From Micromonospora sp. C31 (lineage in GTDB: Bacteria > Actinomycetota > Actinomycetes > Mycobacteriales > Micromonosporaceae): 64,000 nucleotides of DNA. Under the pieces are notes generated by a model. The model made no database searches. It was not told the DNA's origin and was given only the letters and a program-made list of their open reading frames with translations. The stretch spans positions 1 through 64,000 of the forward strand of contig NZ_JAGPXN010000010.1 of the NCBI RefSeq assembly GCF_018070575.1, written 5' to 3'. Each line of letters begins with the position of its first letter. Position 1 is the stretch's first letter. Shown piece after piece: positions 51,564-59,942 of the stretch. A program made the translations under genes and the position numbers.

Positions 51564-52334
51564 ATGACTCTGCGGGACCTGATCTACTCGGTGTACGAGC
51601 GTCGCCTCACGGCGAAGCTCGCGGGCAAGCCGGTGCCCCGGCACGTCGGCGTGATGTGCGACGGTAACCGCAGGTGGGCCCGGGAGATGGGCTACGTCGA
51701 TCCGAACGACGGGCACCGGGTCGGCGCTGCCAAGATCAAACATGTGCTGGGCTGGTGCGACCAGGCCGGCGTCGGGCACGTCACGCTCTACCTGCTCGCG
51801 ACCGACAACCTGCGACGGCCGGCCAAGGAACTCGACCCGCTGCTCCAGATCATCGAGGACCTGGTCGTCGAGCTGGCCGAGGAGGGCAATCCCTGGCGGC
51901 TGCGGATGGTCGGCGCGCTCGACCTGCTCCCGGCCTCGACCGCCGCCGCGCTGAAGGCCGCCGAGGAACGCACCCGGGACCGCAGCGGCGGGGCCGAGGT
52001 CAACATCGCGGTCGGCTACGGCGGCCGGCGGGAGATCACCGACGCGGTGCGCTCGCTGCTGCTGGAGCATGCCGCCTCCGGCGGCACCCTCGAGGAGTTG
52101 GCCGAGGTGCTGGACGTCGAGCATATCGCCGAGCATCTCTACACCCGGGGCCAGCCAGACCCCGACCTGGTCATCCGGACCAGCGGCGAGCAGCGCCTCT
52201 CCGGCTTCATGCTGTGGCAGTCGGCGCACTCGGAGTTCTACTTCTGCGAACTCAACTGGCCGGATTTCCGGCACATCGACTTCCTGCGCGCCCTGCGTTC
52301 CTACGCCAACCGCCAACGCCGCTACGGCGCCTGA
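51564..52334 (+). CDS. Short-chain cis-prenyltransferase, (2Z,6E)-farnesyl diphosphate synthase-like
   Basis: A 256-residue isoprenyl synthase of the UppS superfamily: VGVMCDGNRRWAREMGY carries the catalytic Asp, and DLVIRTSGEQRLSGFMLWQSAHSEFYF is the conserved C-terminal block. Sequence and length fit the Rv1086 branch of M. tuberculosis, which makes Z,E-farnesyl diphosphate, better than the long-chain UppS branch. It would make the precursor for polyprenyl-phosphate carriers. TACGCT at 51550-51555 is a -10 close to the start; GTG 51561 is an alternative start. Confidence 0.9.
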   Translation: MTLRDLIYSVYERRLTAKLAGKPVPRHVGVMCDGNRRWAREMGYVDPNDGHRVGAAKIKHVLGWCDQAGVGHVTLYLLATDNLRRPAKELDPLLQIIEDLVVELAEEGNPWRLRMVGALDLLPASTAAALKAAEERTRDRSGGAEVNIAVGYGGRREITDAVRSLLLEHAASGGTLEELAEVLDVEHIAEHLYTRGQPDPDLVIRTSGEQRLSGFMLWQSAHSEFYFCELNWPDFRHIDFLRALRSYANRQRRYGA

Positions 52335-52348
52335 CCGAACCGCTGCAC

Positions 52349-52376
52349 GTCCCCCGTGCCGGCCGGCACGGGGGAC
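52349..52376. terminator. Bidirectional terminator hairpin
   Basis: A 12-bp perfect stem (52349-52360 with 52365-52376, GTCCCCCGTGCC) with a GGCC loop lies between the convergent prenyltransferase and trehalose-phosphatase genes. Confidence 0.75.
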
Positions 52377-52432
52377 ACGTCCCCGTGCGCTCCGGAGGTC
52401 GCCGTGGTCGTCCACGGCCGGCCGGTACCACG

Positions 52433-53257
52433 TCAGGTGAGGTGTCGGGTGGCCTCGGTGAGGAAGTCGCCGAGCGCGGCGGGGGAGTCCAGGGTCAGGT
52501 CGGCGGCCTCCGCGACCTCGCGACCCGTCTCCGGGTTTGCGACGGCGACGCAGACACCGAAGAAGTGGGGATCGGCGGCGGCCCGGGCCCGCAGCGCGGC
52601 GAACGCCTTGATGTCGGAGACGTCGTCGCCGAAGTACCAGGCGCCCTCGGCGTCCCGGACGATCTCGTCGATCACCATGCCCTTGTCGCGGTCGACCGGG
52701 GGCTTGAGCTCCAGCACCATCCGCCCGGCCTGGACCTTGAGCCCGAGCCGCTCGGCCTGGGCCCGGCCCCACCGCTCCACGTCCGCGCCGAGCTGCGGCG
52801 CGGTGCGCCAGTGCAGCGCCACGGAGAGCCGCTTGTACTCCACCAGCGCGCCCTCGGGCAGCTCGGCCCGGGCCAGCTCGGTCACCTCGGCCATGGTGGG
52901 CACCCAGGGCAGGGCCGCCGGCTCCGTCACGGTCTCGCCGCCGGAGTGGCTGTGCTCCAAGCCGTAGAGGCCGTACAGGTCGACGCCGGTCAGGCCGCCG
53001 AGGTGGTTGCGGAGGAAGTCGACCGGCCGCGCGGAGACGATCGCGACGCGCCGGACGACCGGGGCGAGCGCCTCGATCGCGGCCAGCACCTTCGGAGCGG
53101 GACGGACGGCGGTGGGATCGTCGTCGACCGGCGCCAGGGTGCCGTCGAAGTCGAAGAAGAGGACGGTTCCGGCCGACCTCCCGGCGGTCGTCCGCCAGGC
53201 CTGGTCGGCGTCCAACGGGATCCTCGGCTGCTGGTTGCCCAGATTCAACGGCGGCAC
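52433..53257 (-). CDS. otsB: Trehalose-6-phosphate phosphatase
   Basis: The 274-residue HAD-type phosphatase has the nucleophile motif FFDFDGTLAPVDDDP, motif II VAIVSARP, GLYGLEHSH, and the final motif WYFGDDVSDIKAF. It makes trehalose from trehalose-6-phosphate. No otsA is adjacent. I start at GTG 53257 because TACGCT lies seven bases upstream on this strand, consistent with a leaderless mRNA; an ATG 33 bases further up is less likely. Confidence 0.92.
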   Translation of the reverse strand: MPPLNLGNQQPRIPLDADQAWRTTAGRSAGTVLFFDFDGTLAPVDDDPTAVRPAPKVLAAIEALAPVVRRVAIVSARPVDFLRNHLGGLTGVDLYGLYGLEHSHSGGETVTEPAALPWVPTMAEVTELARAELPEGALVEYKRLSVALHWRTAPQLGADVERWGRAQAERLGLKVQAGRMVLELKPPVDRDKGMVIDEIVRDAEGAWYFGDDVSDIKAFAALRARAAADPHFFGVCVAVANPETGREVAEAADLTLDSPAALGDFLTEATRHLT

Positions 53258-53360
53258 GCGCGACAGCGTACCCCGGGCGGGGCGACTCAATCCCCGGCCG
53301 AGTGGTGACCACCGACCGGCGCGCCGGAGGCGGTGCGGTCGGTGCGCGGCGGGCCGACGG

Positions 53361-53714
53361 TCAGCGTTCGGCCGCCCCCCGTCCCCGCCGGCCGAACGGC
53401 ACGACGGCGGCCTCCTGGCCGTGGCTGAGCAGGTAGCCCTCGACGAAGCCGCTGTTGCGGTCGCCGGTGCGCTCCTCGATCTCCTTCAGCCGCCCGACGA
53501 GGAAGTCGGTCAGGGCGCTGACCCGGTTGTCGAGCCGGTCGTGCAGCTCGGCGACCACGGCCAGGACGACCGCGGTACCGGCGGAGGTGAGCGCGAGGAG
53601 GTTGACGAGCAGGGGAAGCTGCCCACCGTTGACCGCCAGGGTCACCACGTTTCCGGTCACGCCCAGTGTCAGCGACACGGTCGCGACAACGACTGCCATC
53701 CACTTCAGGGTCAT
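53361..53714 (-). CDS. Small membrane protein with cytoplasmic helical tail
   Basis: A 117-residue protein with two membrane helices (about 5-27 and 36-56) followed by a charged segment (ELHDRLDNRVSALTDFLVGRLKEIEER) that could form a coiled coil. No family is recognised. The ATG has AAGGAGGGG eight bases upstream. It is downstream of the XRE regulator on the same strand and probably belongs to its operon. Confidence 0.65.
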   Translation of the reverse strand: MTLKWMAVVVATVSLTLGVTGNVVTLAVNGGQLPLLVNLLALTSAGTAVVLAVVAELHDRLDNRVSALTDFLVGRLKEIEERTGDRNSGFVEGYLLSHGQEAAVVPFGRRGRGAAER

Positions 53715-53908
53715 GGACAGACCCCTCCTTCTGTCCCGCAGGGCTGGGTTCGGCCTTGTCCCGTCCCCCCGCCGACGACGAGCCCAAGCAGTACGAATAC
53801 GGACGCTAGCGCGCCCGTTCCGGCCCCGGAGCGAAACGAATGAGTCTGACCTGCCGTTCTTTCGCCATCTGAGGAACTAGCCGGCCTGTTTCCCTCGTTT
53901 TCGGACAT
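53711..53908 (-). CDS. Possible 65-residue protein with one hydrophobic segment
   Basis: The ORF overlaps the XRE gene by 32 bases and the next gene by 4 bases. It has one hydrophobic run (ALASVFVLLGLVVGGG). Its third codon positions are not GC-biased as in real neighbours, and no ribosome site is clear, so it may be chance. Confidence 0.25.
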   Translation of the reverse strand: MSENEGNRPASSSDGERTAGQTHSFRSGAGTGALASVFVLLGLVVGGGTGQGRTQPCGTEGGVCP

Positions 53909-54317
53909 CGACCGGCAGGGTGGGGCGGTACGCGAGGTATCTGATGGTTTCCCGGATGTGGAACTTCTCCGCGTCGGAGACGTCGGGGTCCACGAGCCGA
54001 CGCAGCAGCGCCTCCACGTCCGGGTCCATCGGCGGCGGGATCGGGGCGCTGCGCGGGCCGGTCGTCCGCTCCCAGCCCAGCGCGGCGAAGGCGGTGGCGG
54101 GGCTGAGCCCGAGGCCCTCGCAGAACGCGACCACGCGCTCGGCCTCCGGGTCGCTCGCCCAGTCGCCGCGGACCCAGCGGTTGATGGTCTGCCGGGAGAC
54201 GCCGGTGCGACGGGACACCTCGGTGCCGCTCCACGCCCGGGTGGCCCGGGCCTCGTCGAGCGCCCGCCGGACGAAGGTGGCGAAGGCGATCTTCCGTGCG
54301 TTGGCCGTCTCGGTCAC
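53877..54317 (-). CDS. XRE family DNA-binding protein
   Basis: The 146-residue protein has a helix-turn-helix at about 25-50 (WSGTEVSRRTGVSRQTINRWV) and a C-terminal helical part with DPDVEALLRRLVDPDVSDAEKFHIRET. The recognition helix SRQTINRWVRGD is typical of XRE/Cro proteins. The GTG at 54317 has TACCGT six bases upstream, so a leaderless mRNA is likely. The divergent region carries a pair of 20-bp direct repeats that may be its operator. Confidence 0.82.
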   Translation of the reverse strand: MTETANARKIAFATFVRRALDEARATRAWSGTEVSRRTGVSRQTINRWVRGDWASDPEAERVVAFCEGLGLSPATAFAALGWERTTGPRSAPIPPPMDPDVEALLRRLVDPDVSDAEKFHIRETIRYLAYRPTLPVDVRKRGKQAG

Positions 54318-54492
54318 CCGGTGACGGTACGACCATCCGGCCACCGGTGCGTGTCCTGGCGCGCTGTTGTCACGCGGACGTGACGCAGTCGTCGAGGTGC
54401 CGGTAACCGACCAGGCACCGCTTCTGAGGGGCGCCACCTGGGCAGAATAGCTGCCCGTAGAGGTCGTCGGAACCGGACGAAAAGCTGATACT

Positions 54493-54540
54493 GTCACGTC
54501 CATGGGACAATCTACGGTGTGTCACGTGCATGAGACGATC
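54493..54540. promoter_or_regulatory. Two 20-bp direct repeats between the XRE gene and the divergent small genes
   Basis: Positions 54493-54512 and 54521-54540 match at 17 of 20 bases (GTCACGTSCATGRGACRATC), with a 28-base period. They are AT-richer than the surroundings and 175 bases or more from the XRE start, but only about 40 bases before the plus-strand gene start, so they probably control that gene. Confidence 0.5.
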
Positions 54541-54581
54541 AGTGCTCACATGCGTCACGCCCCCGGCGCGAGGGGGGTGTG

Positions 54582-54926
54582 GTGACCGAGCTAGCCACCC
54601 GTGCCCAGGCCTTCGGCCTGGTCGCGGAGGGGGTGGCCACGGGCCTGAGCGCGCCATGGCGGCTCTACCTCGCCCGAGGCTGCCGTTACCTGTCGATCAG
54701 CGTCGGCGACCGCACCGAGTGGGACGCCTGGCGGACCCACCTCGGCTGCCCCGAGGTCAGCGTCCGGGTGTACGACGCCGGCGGGGAGATCCGCCGCTCC
54801 TCGGTGGCCGAGGTCGTCCTGGACGGCTGCCGGATCAGCGTCGAGCTGGTCGAGGAGGTCAGCACCGACGACCTGGACCGCCTCCTCGTCGCCGAGCCCA
54901 CGCCGACCGAGCCGGAGGAGCGATGA
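54582..54926 (+). CDS. Small hypothetical protein
   Basis: A 114-residue soluble protein with no recognised domain. Codon use is typical (strong third-position GC), and AGGGGG precedes tandem GTG codons at 54579 and 54582, of which I take the second. It has an acidic, Glu-rich end. It is divergent from the XRE gene and the first of a chain of overlapping small ORFs. Possibly an XRE-regulated partner. Confidence 0.65.
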   Translation: MTELATRAQAFGLVAEGVATGLSAPWRLYLARGCRYLSISVGDRTEWDAWRTHLGCPEVSVRVYDAGGEIRRSSVAEVVLDGCRISVELVEEVSTDDLDRLLVAEPTPTEPEER

Positions 54927-54961
54927 CCCGGGACCCGTGGCGCACCGGAGCCGCCGGATGA
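54923..54961 (+). CDS. 12-residue ORF bridging two small genes
   Basis: MTRDPWRTGAAG is encoded between two ATGA overlaps: its ATG overlaps the upstream stop and its TGA overlaps the next ATG. GGAGGAG lies four bases upstream. It could be a coupling device rather than a functional peptide, or chance. Confidence 0.3.
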   Translation: MTRDPWRTGAAG

Positions 54962-55296
54962 GCCCCTTCCTCGCCGTCTTCCTCGTCCTCGTCCTCGGCG
55001 CCACGAGCTACGCGGCCGGGCGGCTGCACGGGCAGCTCAGCTACCGGATCGGCTACCGGTTCGGCTACCGGCAGGGCTACTTCGACGGCGACCGGGGGGC
55101 CTGGAACCGGCGTCGCCGCGACGCCCAGGCCGCCATCGCCTCCGCCCTGGCCGGCCCGTCGCCCGTCACCGCCGCCCGGGTCACCGGCACGGTGGCCCGG
55201 CCCGGCACCACGTACACCGGCTCGTCGTTCGCGACGCCGGTCGCCCCGGTCGTCGGGCGGCACCCGACCGGCACCCTGGTCCGGCGGACAGGTTGA
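54958..55296 (+). CDS. Small protein with N-terminal membrane segment
   Basis: The 112-residue product has a hydrophobic start (MSPFLAVFLVLVLGATSYAAG) acting as signal or anchor, then a Tyr/Gly/Arg-rich run (YRIGYRFGYRQGYFDGDRG) and a Thr/Gly-rich tail. No family was recognised. GTG 54937 is an alternative start. It seems translationally coupled to the preceding ORFs. Confidence 0.55.
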   Translation: MSPFLAVFLVLVLGATSYAAGRLHGQLSYRIGYRFGYRQGYFDGDRGAWNRRRRDAQAAIASALAGPSPVTAARVTGTVARPGTTYTGSSFATPVAPVVGRHPTGTLVRRTG

Positions 55297-55536
55297 GTCC
55301 CGGTCGACGGGGAGCCCGAGGCCTCGTCGACCGGAATCCGGACACGGTGCGTCGTCCGCGGCGGACACGCACCGTCGGGACCACGTCAGACCGGTGACGG
55401 TGGTCCCACCGGCCGGGATGCGCGCAGGGGGCATGCATCCCGGCCGGTTCCGCCGCCGGCTGAGTTCACCCGCCGGTCCCCGGAGATCCACCGTCGCCCT
55501 CTAGCCCACGGGGTCCGACGCCGCTAGCGTCTAGGC
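55297..55536. other. Intergenic stretch before the phoH leader ORF
   Basis: About 240 bases with no gene seen. The TAGCGT hexamer at 55525-55530 is a probable -10 for the transcript that reaches phoH. Confidence 0.35.
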
Positions 55537-55680
55537 ATGGCGCGGGGTTCTCCCGGGCCAGCCGGTCCGCCCGGATCTGCGACCTCGCGCACGGGGTTCC
55601 GCATCCGACCCCGTGTCCCCGGGCACCGGAGGAGGCGGAACGCGGGTGGCGGATGCCCATCCGTCGGAGCAGGCCTGTGA
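55537..55680 (+). CDS. Possible leaderless 47-residue ORF coupled to phoH
   Basis: An ATG at 55537 lies six bases after TAGCGT and opens a 47-codon frame, basic and Gly/Pro/Arg-rich, whose TGA overlaps the phoH GTG (ctGTGA). Arrangement suggests translational coupling. The amino acid composition is not that of a folded protein, so a regulatory leader or chance are both possible. Confidence 0.3.
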   Translation: MARGSPGPAGPPGSATSRTGFRIRPRVPGHRRRRNAGGGCPSVGAGL

Positions 55681-57092
55681 CGACTCGCCGTACGCCCGCC
55701 GGGACCGACCAGACCCCGGCCGCGACTGCCACGACCCGCCGCGCCACCCGGAGCCGCCGCAGCGCGTCCGCCGCTCCGGTCGGCAACGAGGAGCCCCGAC
55801 CAGCGGGCCAGGCATTCGTCCTGGACACCTCGGTGCTCCTGTCCGACCCCGCGGCCTTCCACCGCTTCGCCGAGCACGAGGTGGTCCTGCCCCTCGTGGT
55901 CATCTCCGAGCTGGAGGGCAAGCGACACCACCCGGAGCTGGGCTGGTTCGCCCGGCAGTCCCTGCGCATGCTGGACGAGCTGCGGGTCCGGTACGGGCGG
56001 CTGGACCGGCCGGTGCCCGCCAACGACTCCGGCGGCACGCTGCGGGTGGAGCTCAACCACTCCGACGACGGCGTCCTGCCGCCGGGGTTCCGCACCGACT
56101 CCAACGACACCAGGATCCTCTCCGTCGCGCTGAACCTCGCCGCCGAGGGGCGGGAGGTGACCCTGGTCAGCAAGGACATGCCGCTGCGGGTCAAGGCCGC
56201 CTCGGTGGGCCTGCGGGCGGACGAGTACCGGCACGGCCAGGCCAGCGACCCCACCTGGACCGGGATGGCCGAACTGGAACTCGCCGAGGAGCAGATCGGG
56301 CGGCTCTACGCCGGCGAGGCGCTCGACCTGGACGCCGCCGCCGGGCTGCCGTGCCACACCGGCCTGGTGCTGCACTCGGCCCGGGGGTCGGCCCTCGGCC
56401 GGGTGCTGCCGGACAAGACCGTACGGCTGGTCCGCGGCGACCGGGAGGCGTTCGGGCTGCACGGCCGCTCGGCCGAGCAGCGCATCGCGCTCGACCTGCT
56501 GCTGGACGAGTCGGTCGGCATCGTGTCGCTGGGCGGGCGGGCCGGCACCGGCAAGTCGGCGTTGGCCCTCTGCGCCGGGTTGGAGGCGGTGATGGAGCGC
56601 CGCCGGCACAAGAAGGTGGTCGTCTTCCGCCCGCTCTACGCCGTCGGTGGCCAGGAGCTGGGCTATCTGCCCGGCTCGGAGTCGGAGAAGATGTCGCCCT
56701 GGGCGCAGGCGGTCTTCGACACCCTGGGCGCGGTGGTGCACGAGAACGTGTTGGAGGAGGTCACCTCGCGGGGTCTGCTGGAGGTGCTGCCGCTGACGCA
56801 CATCCGGGGCCGCAGCCTGCACGACGCCTTCGTGATCGTGGACGAGGCGCAGTCGCTGGAGCGGGGCGTGCTGCTCACGGTGCTCTCCCGGATCGGCCAG
56901 GGCTCCCGGGTGGTGCTCACCCACGACGTCGCCCAGCGGGACAATCTCCGCGTCGGGCGGCACGACGGCGTGACCGCGGTGATCGAGGCGCTCAAGGGCC
57001 ATCCGCTCTTCGCCCACGTCACCCTCAGCCGTTCGGAGCGTTCGCCGATCGCCGCGATGGTGACGGATCTGCTGGAGGACATCCCGCAATGA
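55677..57092 (+). CDS. phoH: PIN-PhoH protein (YlaK/PhoH2-like)
   Basis: The 471-residue protein joins an N-terminal PIN RNase domain ([17 protein letters not shown], then [15 protein letters not shown], and [11 protein letters not shown] with acidic active-site residues) to a PhoH ATPase domain with Walker [14 protein letters not shown] and Walker [16 protein letters not shown]. PhoH2 proteins are RNA helicase/RNase enzymes. The disordered basic N-terminus (about 1-40) could bind RNA. GTG 55677 has GGAGCAGG upstream. An ORF of 47 codons ends on its start codon. Confidence 0.93.
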   Translation: MTTRRTPAGTDQTPAATATTRRATRSRRSASAAPVGNEEPRPAGQAFVLDTSVLLSDPAAFHRFAEHEVVLPLVVISELEGKRHHPELGWFARQSLRMLDELRVRYGRLDRPVPANDSGGTLRVELNHSDDGVLPPGFRTDSNDTRILSVALNLAAEGREVTLVSKDMPLRVKAASVGLRADEYRHGQASDPTWTGMAELELAEEQIGRLYAGEALDLDAAAGLPCHTGLVLHSARGSALGRVLPDKTVRLVRGDREAFGLHGRSAEQRIALDLLLDESVGIVSLGGRAGTGKSALALCAGLEAVMERRRHKKVVVFRPLYAVGGQELGYLPGSESEKMSPWAQAVFDTLGAVVHENVLEEVTSRGLLEVLPLTHIRGRSLHDAFVIVDEAQSLERGVLLTVLSRIGQGSRVVLTHDVAQRDNLRVGRHDGVTAVIEALKGHPLFAHVTLSRSERSPIAAMVTDLLEDIPQ

Positions 57093-57126
57093 CGGTGGAT
57101 ATGTAGGGGTTTGTCCGCATTCTTCT

Positions 57127-57142
57127 TGTGACGCAGATCACA
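57127..57142. promoter_or_regulatory. CRP-type binding site TGTGACGCAGATCACA
   Basis: A perfect TGTGA-N6-TCACA palindrome lies 227 bases upstream of the transglycosylase start. Actinobacterial CRP proteins bind this consensus, and mycobacterial CRP regulates rpfA, a related wall-hydrolase gene. It may serve the gene downstream. Confidence 0.6.
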
Positions 57143-57368
57143 ATCAAGGCTCTTGGTTTCCCATGCGTCCCACCGTGCGCGATGGTGTCCCACGAGCGCC
57201 CACGTACCGAGAAGATCGTTGGTGATCGTTCGTCACAGGACGCGCCAGCATCCACCGGGTACGTCGGCTGCGACCGGCACCGGGTCGGGGCGCTCGCGAC
57301 GCGGACGCATCCCACCCCGGGGTGCCGCCGCCGCGCCGCGTCCTTGCACCCGACGAAGGGACCACTTC

Positions 57369-58067
57369 GTGAGTCGGCTGTGGAGCCGGTTCGCCGCCCG
57401 TACGGCCGCTGTCGCGTTGCTCTCCGTGGGCGTCGCTGGCGGCGTCTACCTGGGTGACGACCGACAGAGTCAGCAGCAGGGCCTGACCACGCAGGTCGGC
57501 GTCGCCGCCGAGCAGGCCGAGTTCGAGCACCAGCACGAGCGGCAGGCCAGCCACCAGGTGCAGTCCGCGAAGCAGCGCGCCGCCGAGTACCAGGCGAAGC
57601 TGCGCGCCGCCGCCGCGGCCAAGGAAGCCGCCAAGCGCGCCCGCGAGGCCGAGGCCGCCGCCGCGTCGCGCAAGAAGGCGCGCGAGGCAGCCGCCAAGGC
57701 CGCAGCCGAGAAGGCCGCCGAGAGCAAGCCGTACGACGGGCCGATTCCGGCGTCCTGCGCCGAGTTCAGCGGCAACCGCGAGGTCGGCTGCGCGCTGATG
57801 GTCAGGGCGGGCTTCGGGATGGACCAGTTCCCCTGCCTGAACAAGCTCTGGGACAAGGAGAGCGGCTGGAACCACAAGGCCCGCAACCCCTCGTCCGGGG
57901 CGTACGGCATCCCGCAGGCGCTGCCCGGCAGCAAGATGGGCTCCGTCGCCGGCGACTGGCAGACCAATCCGACGACCCAGATCAAGTGGGGCCTCGGCTA
58001 CATCGAGGGCCGCTACGGTTCGCCCTGCAAGGCCTGGGCGCACTCCCAGGACGTGGGCTGGTACTGA
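57369..58067 (+). CDS. Secreted transglycosylase-like protein with coiled-coil linker
   Basis: The 232-residue protein has a signal or anchor segment (TAAVALLSVGVAGGVYLG), a long Ala/Lys/Glu/Gln-rich coiled coil (about 45-122), and a C-terminal lysozyme-like domain: CLNKLWDKESGWNHKARNPSSGAYGIPQALPGSKM, with Glu of KESGW as catalytic candidate, ending WGLGYIEGRYGSPCKAW. It should cleave peptidoglycan at the cell surface. GTG 57369 has AAGGGA upstream. A CRP-type site lies in the 276-base upstream region, which holds no c-di-AMP riboswitch consensus that I could see. A strong terminator follows. Confidence 0.92.
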   Translation: MSRLWSRFAARTAAVALLSVGVAGGVYLGDDRQSQQQGLTTQVGVAAEQAEFEHQHERQASHQVQSAKQRAAEYQAKLRAAAAAKEAAKRAREAEAAAASRKKAREAAAKAAAEKAAESKPYDGPIPASCAEFSGNREVGCALMVRAGFGMDQFPCLNKLWDKESGWNHKARNPSSGAYGIPQALPGSKMGSVAGDWQTNPTTQIKWGLGYIEGRYGSPCKAWAHSQDVGWY

Positions 58068-58077
58068 CCGACGCCCG

Positions 58078-58115
58078 GAGGGCGGGATGTGTGGGCGTCC
58101 ACACATCCCGCCCTC
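58078..58115 (+). terminator. 17-bp hairpin terminator
   Basis: Positions 58078-58094 and 58099-58115 are exact reverse complements (GAGGGCGGGATGTGTGG) with a GCGT loop, 11 bases after the transglycosylase stop. Confidence 0.88.
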
Positions 58116-58180
58116 TTCGTTGCGGGTACGGATCGCCGCAGAAGTGGCGGCTTCGCCCGACACCTGATAGCTCTTGACGG

Positions 58181-58834
58181 GTGACCCTGCACCCGTCGAG
58201 CGGCGACCCGCACCGGTTCGGCACCGAGGCGTTCTACGCCGCGCTCGGCCGGGCCTTCGTCGCCATGTGCGCGGTGGTGCCGTTCCTGTTCCTCATCGAG
58301 GCCCTCGACCAGGGGCTCGCGGCCGGCCTCGACGCCACCGCCGGCATCATCCCCAAGCGCATCGACGGGCTCGACGGGGTCTTCTTCTCGCCGTTCCTGC
58401 ACCACGGCTTCGACCACCTCTACAGCAACAGCATCCCGCTGATCCTGCTCGGCACCTTCGTGCTCGCCGCCGGCGCCCGCCGCTTCCTCTGGTCGACGCT
58501 CGTCATCATCCTGGTCAGCGGGCTGGGAGTGTGGTTCACCGGCTCGTCCACCTCCGTGGTGGTCGGCGCGAGCGGGGTCATCTTCGGCTACCTCGGCATC
58601 CTGCTGACCCGGGGCATCGTCGAACGCAGCTGGTGGAACTTCGCCGTCTTCCTGCTGGTCGGCCTGCTCTACGGCTGGCAGCTGGTCGGCATCCTCCCCA
58701 CGGACGAGCGGATCTCCTGGCAGGGCCACCTGTTCGGGCTGCTCGGCGGGGTGGTGGCCGCGATCATCTTCCGGCGCCGCCGGGGCGACCTGGGCGGTCC
58801 CCACCGCTCGGAGTCCACGCTCACCATGCCCTGA
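58181..58834 (+). CDS. Rhomboid intramembrane serine protease
   Basis: The 217-residue membrane protein has six helices and the catalytic pair: Ser131 in GASGVIFGYLG and His183 in WQGHLFGLLGG. The H-x-x-x-H of the second helix region is HHGFDHLYSN. It cleaves membrane-spanning substrates; targets are unknown. GTG 58181 follows the terminator of the preceding gene. Confidence 0.92.
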   Translation: MTLHPSSGDPHRFGTEAFYAALGRAFVAMCAVVPFLFLIEALDQGLAAGLDATAGIIPKRIDGLDGVFFSPFLHHGFDHLYSNSIPLILLGTFVLAAGARRFLWSTLVIILVSGLGVWFTGSSTSVVVGASGVIFGYLGILLTRGIVERSWWNFAVFLLVGLLYGWQLVGILPTDERISWQGHLFGLLGGVVAAIIFRRRRGDLGGPHRSESTLTMP

Positions 58835-58948
58835 ACGCCGACGCGCCGGCGTCGGCCACCCGTGGGACGTGCTTGCCCGGGCGCACCGTCGGCCCTACCG
58901 TCGGGATCAGCACGCGTTGATCCGTGAGCGGAAAGCGACGGTACGCCC

Positions 58949-59917
58949 ATGCGCGAGGTCGATGTCGCGGTGATCGGGGCCGGCCCCAGCGGGCTGTTCG
59001 CGGCGTACTACGCCGGGTTCCGTGGGCTGTCCGTCGCGGTCGTCGACGCGCTGCCCGAGCCGGGCGGCCAGATCACCGCCATGTACCCGGAGAAGCTGAT
59101 CCACGACGTGGCCGGCCTCCCGGCGGTCAAGGGGCGGGACCTGGTGGCCAACCTCGTCGCCCAGGCCGCTCCCTTCGACCCGTGCTACCTGCTCGGCATC
59201 CGCGCCGAGAAGCTCTCGTACGCCGAGGGGCAGCCGGTGCTCGGCCTCGCCGGGGGCGGGCAGCTGCGGTGCGGGGCGGTGATCGTCACCGGCGGGCTGG
59301 GCAGCTTCACGCCCCGCCCGCTGCCGGCGGCCGAGCACTTCGCCGGCACCGGGATCGTCTACTTCGTGCCCCGGCCGACGGAGCTTGCCGATCGGGACGT
59401 GCTGATCGTCGGCGGCGGCGACTCCGCGTTCGACTGGGCCTCGACGCTCCAGCCGCTGGCCCGCTCGGTGACCGTGGTGCACCGGCGGGAGAAGTTCCGG
59501 GCGCACGCGGCCACCGTCGCCAGGGTGCTGGGCCTGCCGGTGCGCGTGATCGTCAACGCCGAGGTGACCAGGCTGCACGGCGACGGCGCGGTAACCGGCG
59601 CCGAGATCACCGTACGCGGCGGCGCGGCGGAGCTGCTGCCCGTGGACACGGTGGTGGCCGCCCTCGGCTTCACCGCCGACCTCGGCCCGCTGACCGAGTG
59701 GGGGCTGCGGCTGGACCGCCGGCACATCGTCGTCGACAGCGCGATGGCGACGAACCTGCCCCGGGTCTTCGCGGCGGGCGACATCACCGAGTACCCGGGC
59801 AAGGTGCGGCTGATCGCGACCGGCTTCGGCGAGGCCGCCACGGCGGTCAACAACGCGGCGGTGGCCATCGACCCGAGCGCGCACCTGTTCCCCGGGCACT
59901 CGTCCGACGGCACCTGA
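58949..59917 (+). CDS. Thioredoxin-reductase-like ferredoxin--NADP reductase
   Basis: The 322-residue flavoprotein has VAVIGAGPSGLFAAYYAGFRG (FAD), EPGGQITAMYPEKLIHDVAG, the NAD(P) motif VLIVGGGDSAFDWA, and AAGDITEYPGKVRLIATGFGEAA. It lacks the CxxC of thioredoxin reductase, so it fits YumC-type ferredoxin/flavodoxin-NADP reductases. It stands alone and converges on the YdcZ-like gene. Confidence 0.93.
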   Translation: MREVDVAVIGAGPSGLFAAYYAGFRGLSVAVVDALPEPGGQITAMYPEKLIHDVAGLPAVKGRDLVANLVAQAAPFDPCYLLGIRAEKLSYAEGQPVLGLAGGGQLRCGAVIVTGGLGSFTPRPLPAAEHFAGTGIVYFVPRPTELADRDVLIVGGGDSAFDWASTLQPLARSVTVVHRREKFRAHAATVARVLGLPVRVIVNAEVTRLHGDGAVTGAEITVRGGAAELLPVDTVVAALGFTADLGPLTEWGLRLDRRHIVVDSAMATNLPRVFAAGDITEYPGKVRLIATGFGEAATAVNNAAVAIDPSAHLFPGHSSDGT

Positions 59918-59942
59918 CGCACCGGTCCCGGTTGCCGGGGTG

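Noticed and set aside
54493..54540. Direct repeats considered as plasmid or phage iterons or attachment site.
   Set aside because: No replication, integrase or tRNA gene is near; operator function fits better.
57093..57368. Possible ydaO (c-di-AMP) riboswitch before the transglycosylase, as is common for actinobacterial wall hydrolases.
   Set aside because: The conserved blocks of that class were not recognisable; only the CRP-type palindrome stands out.
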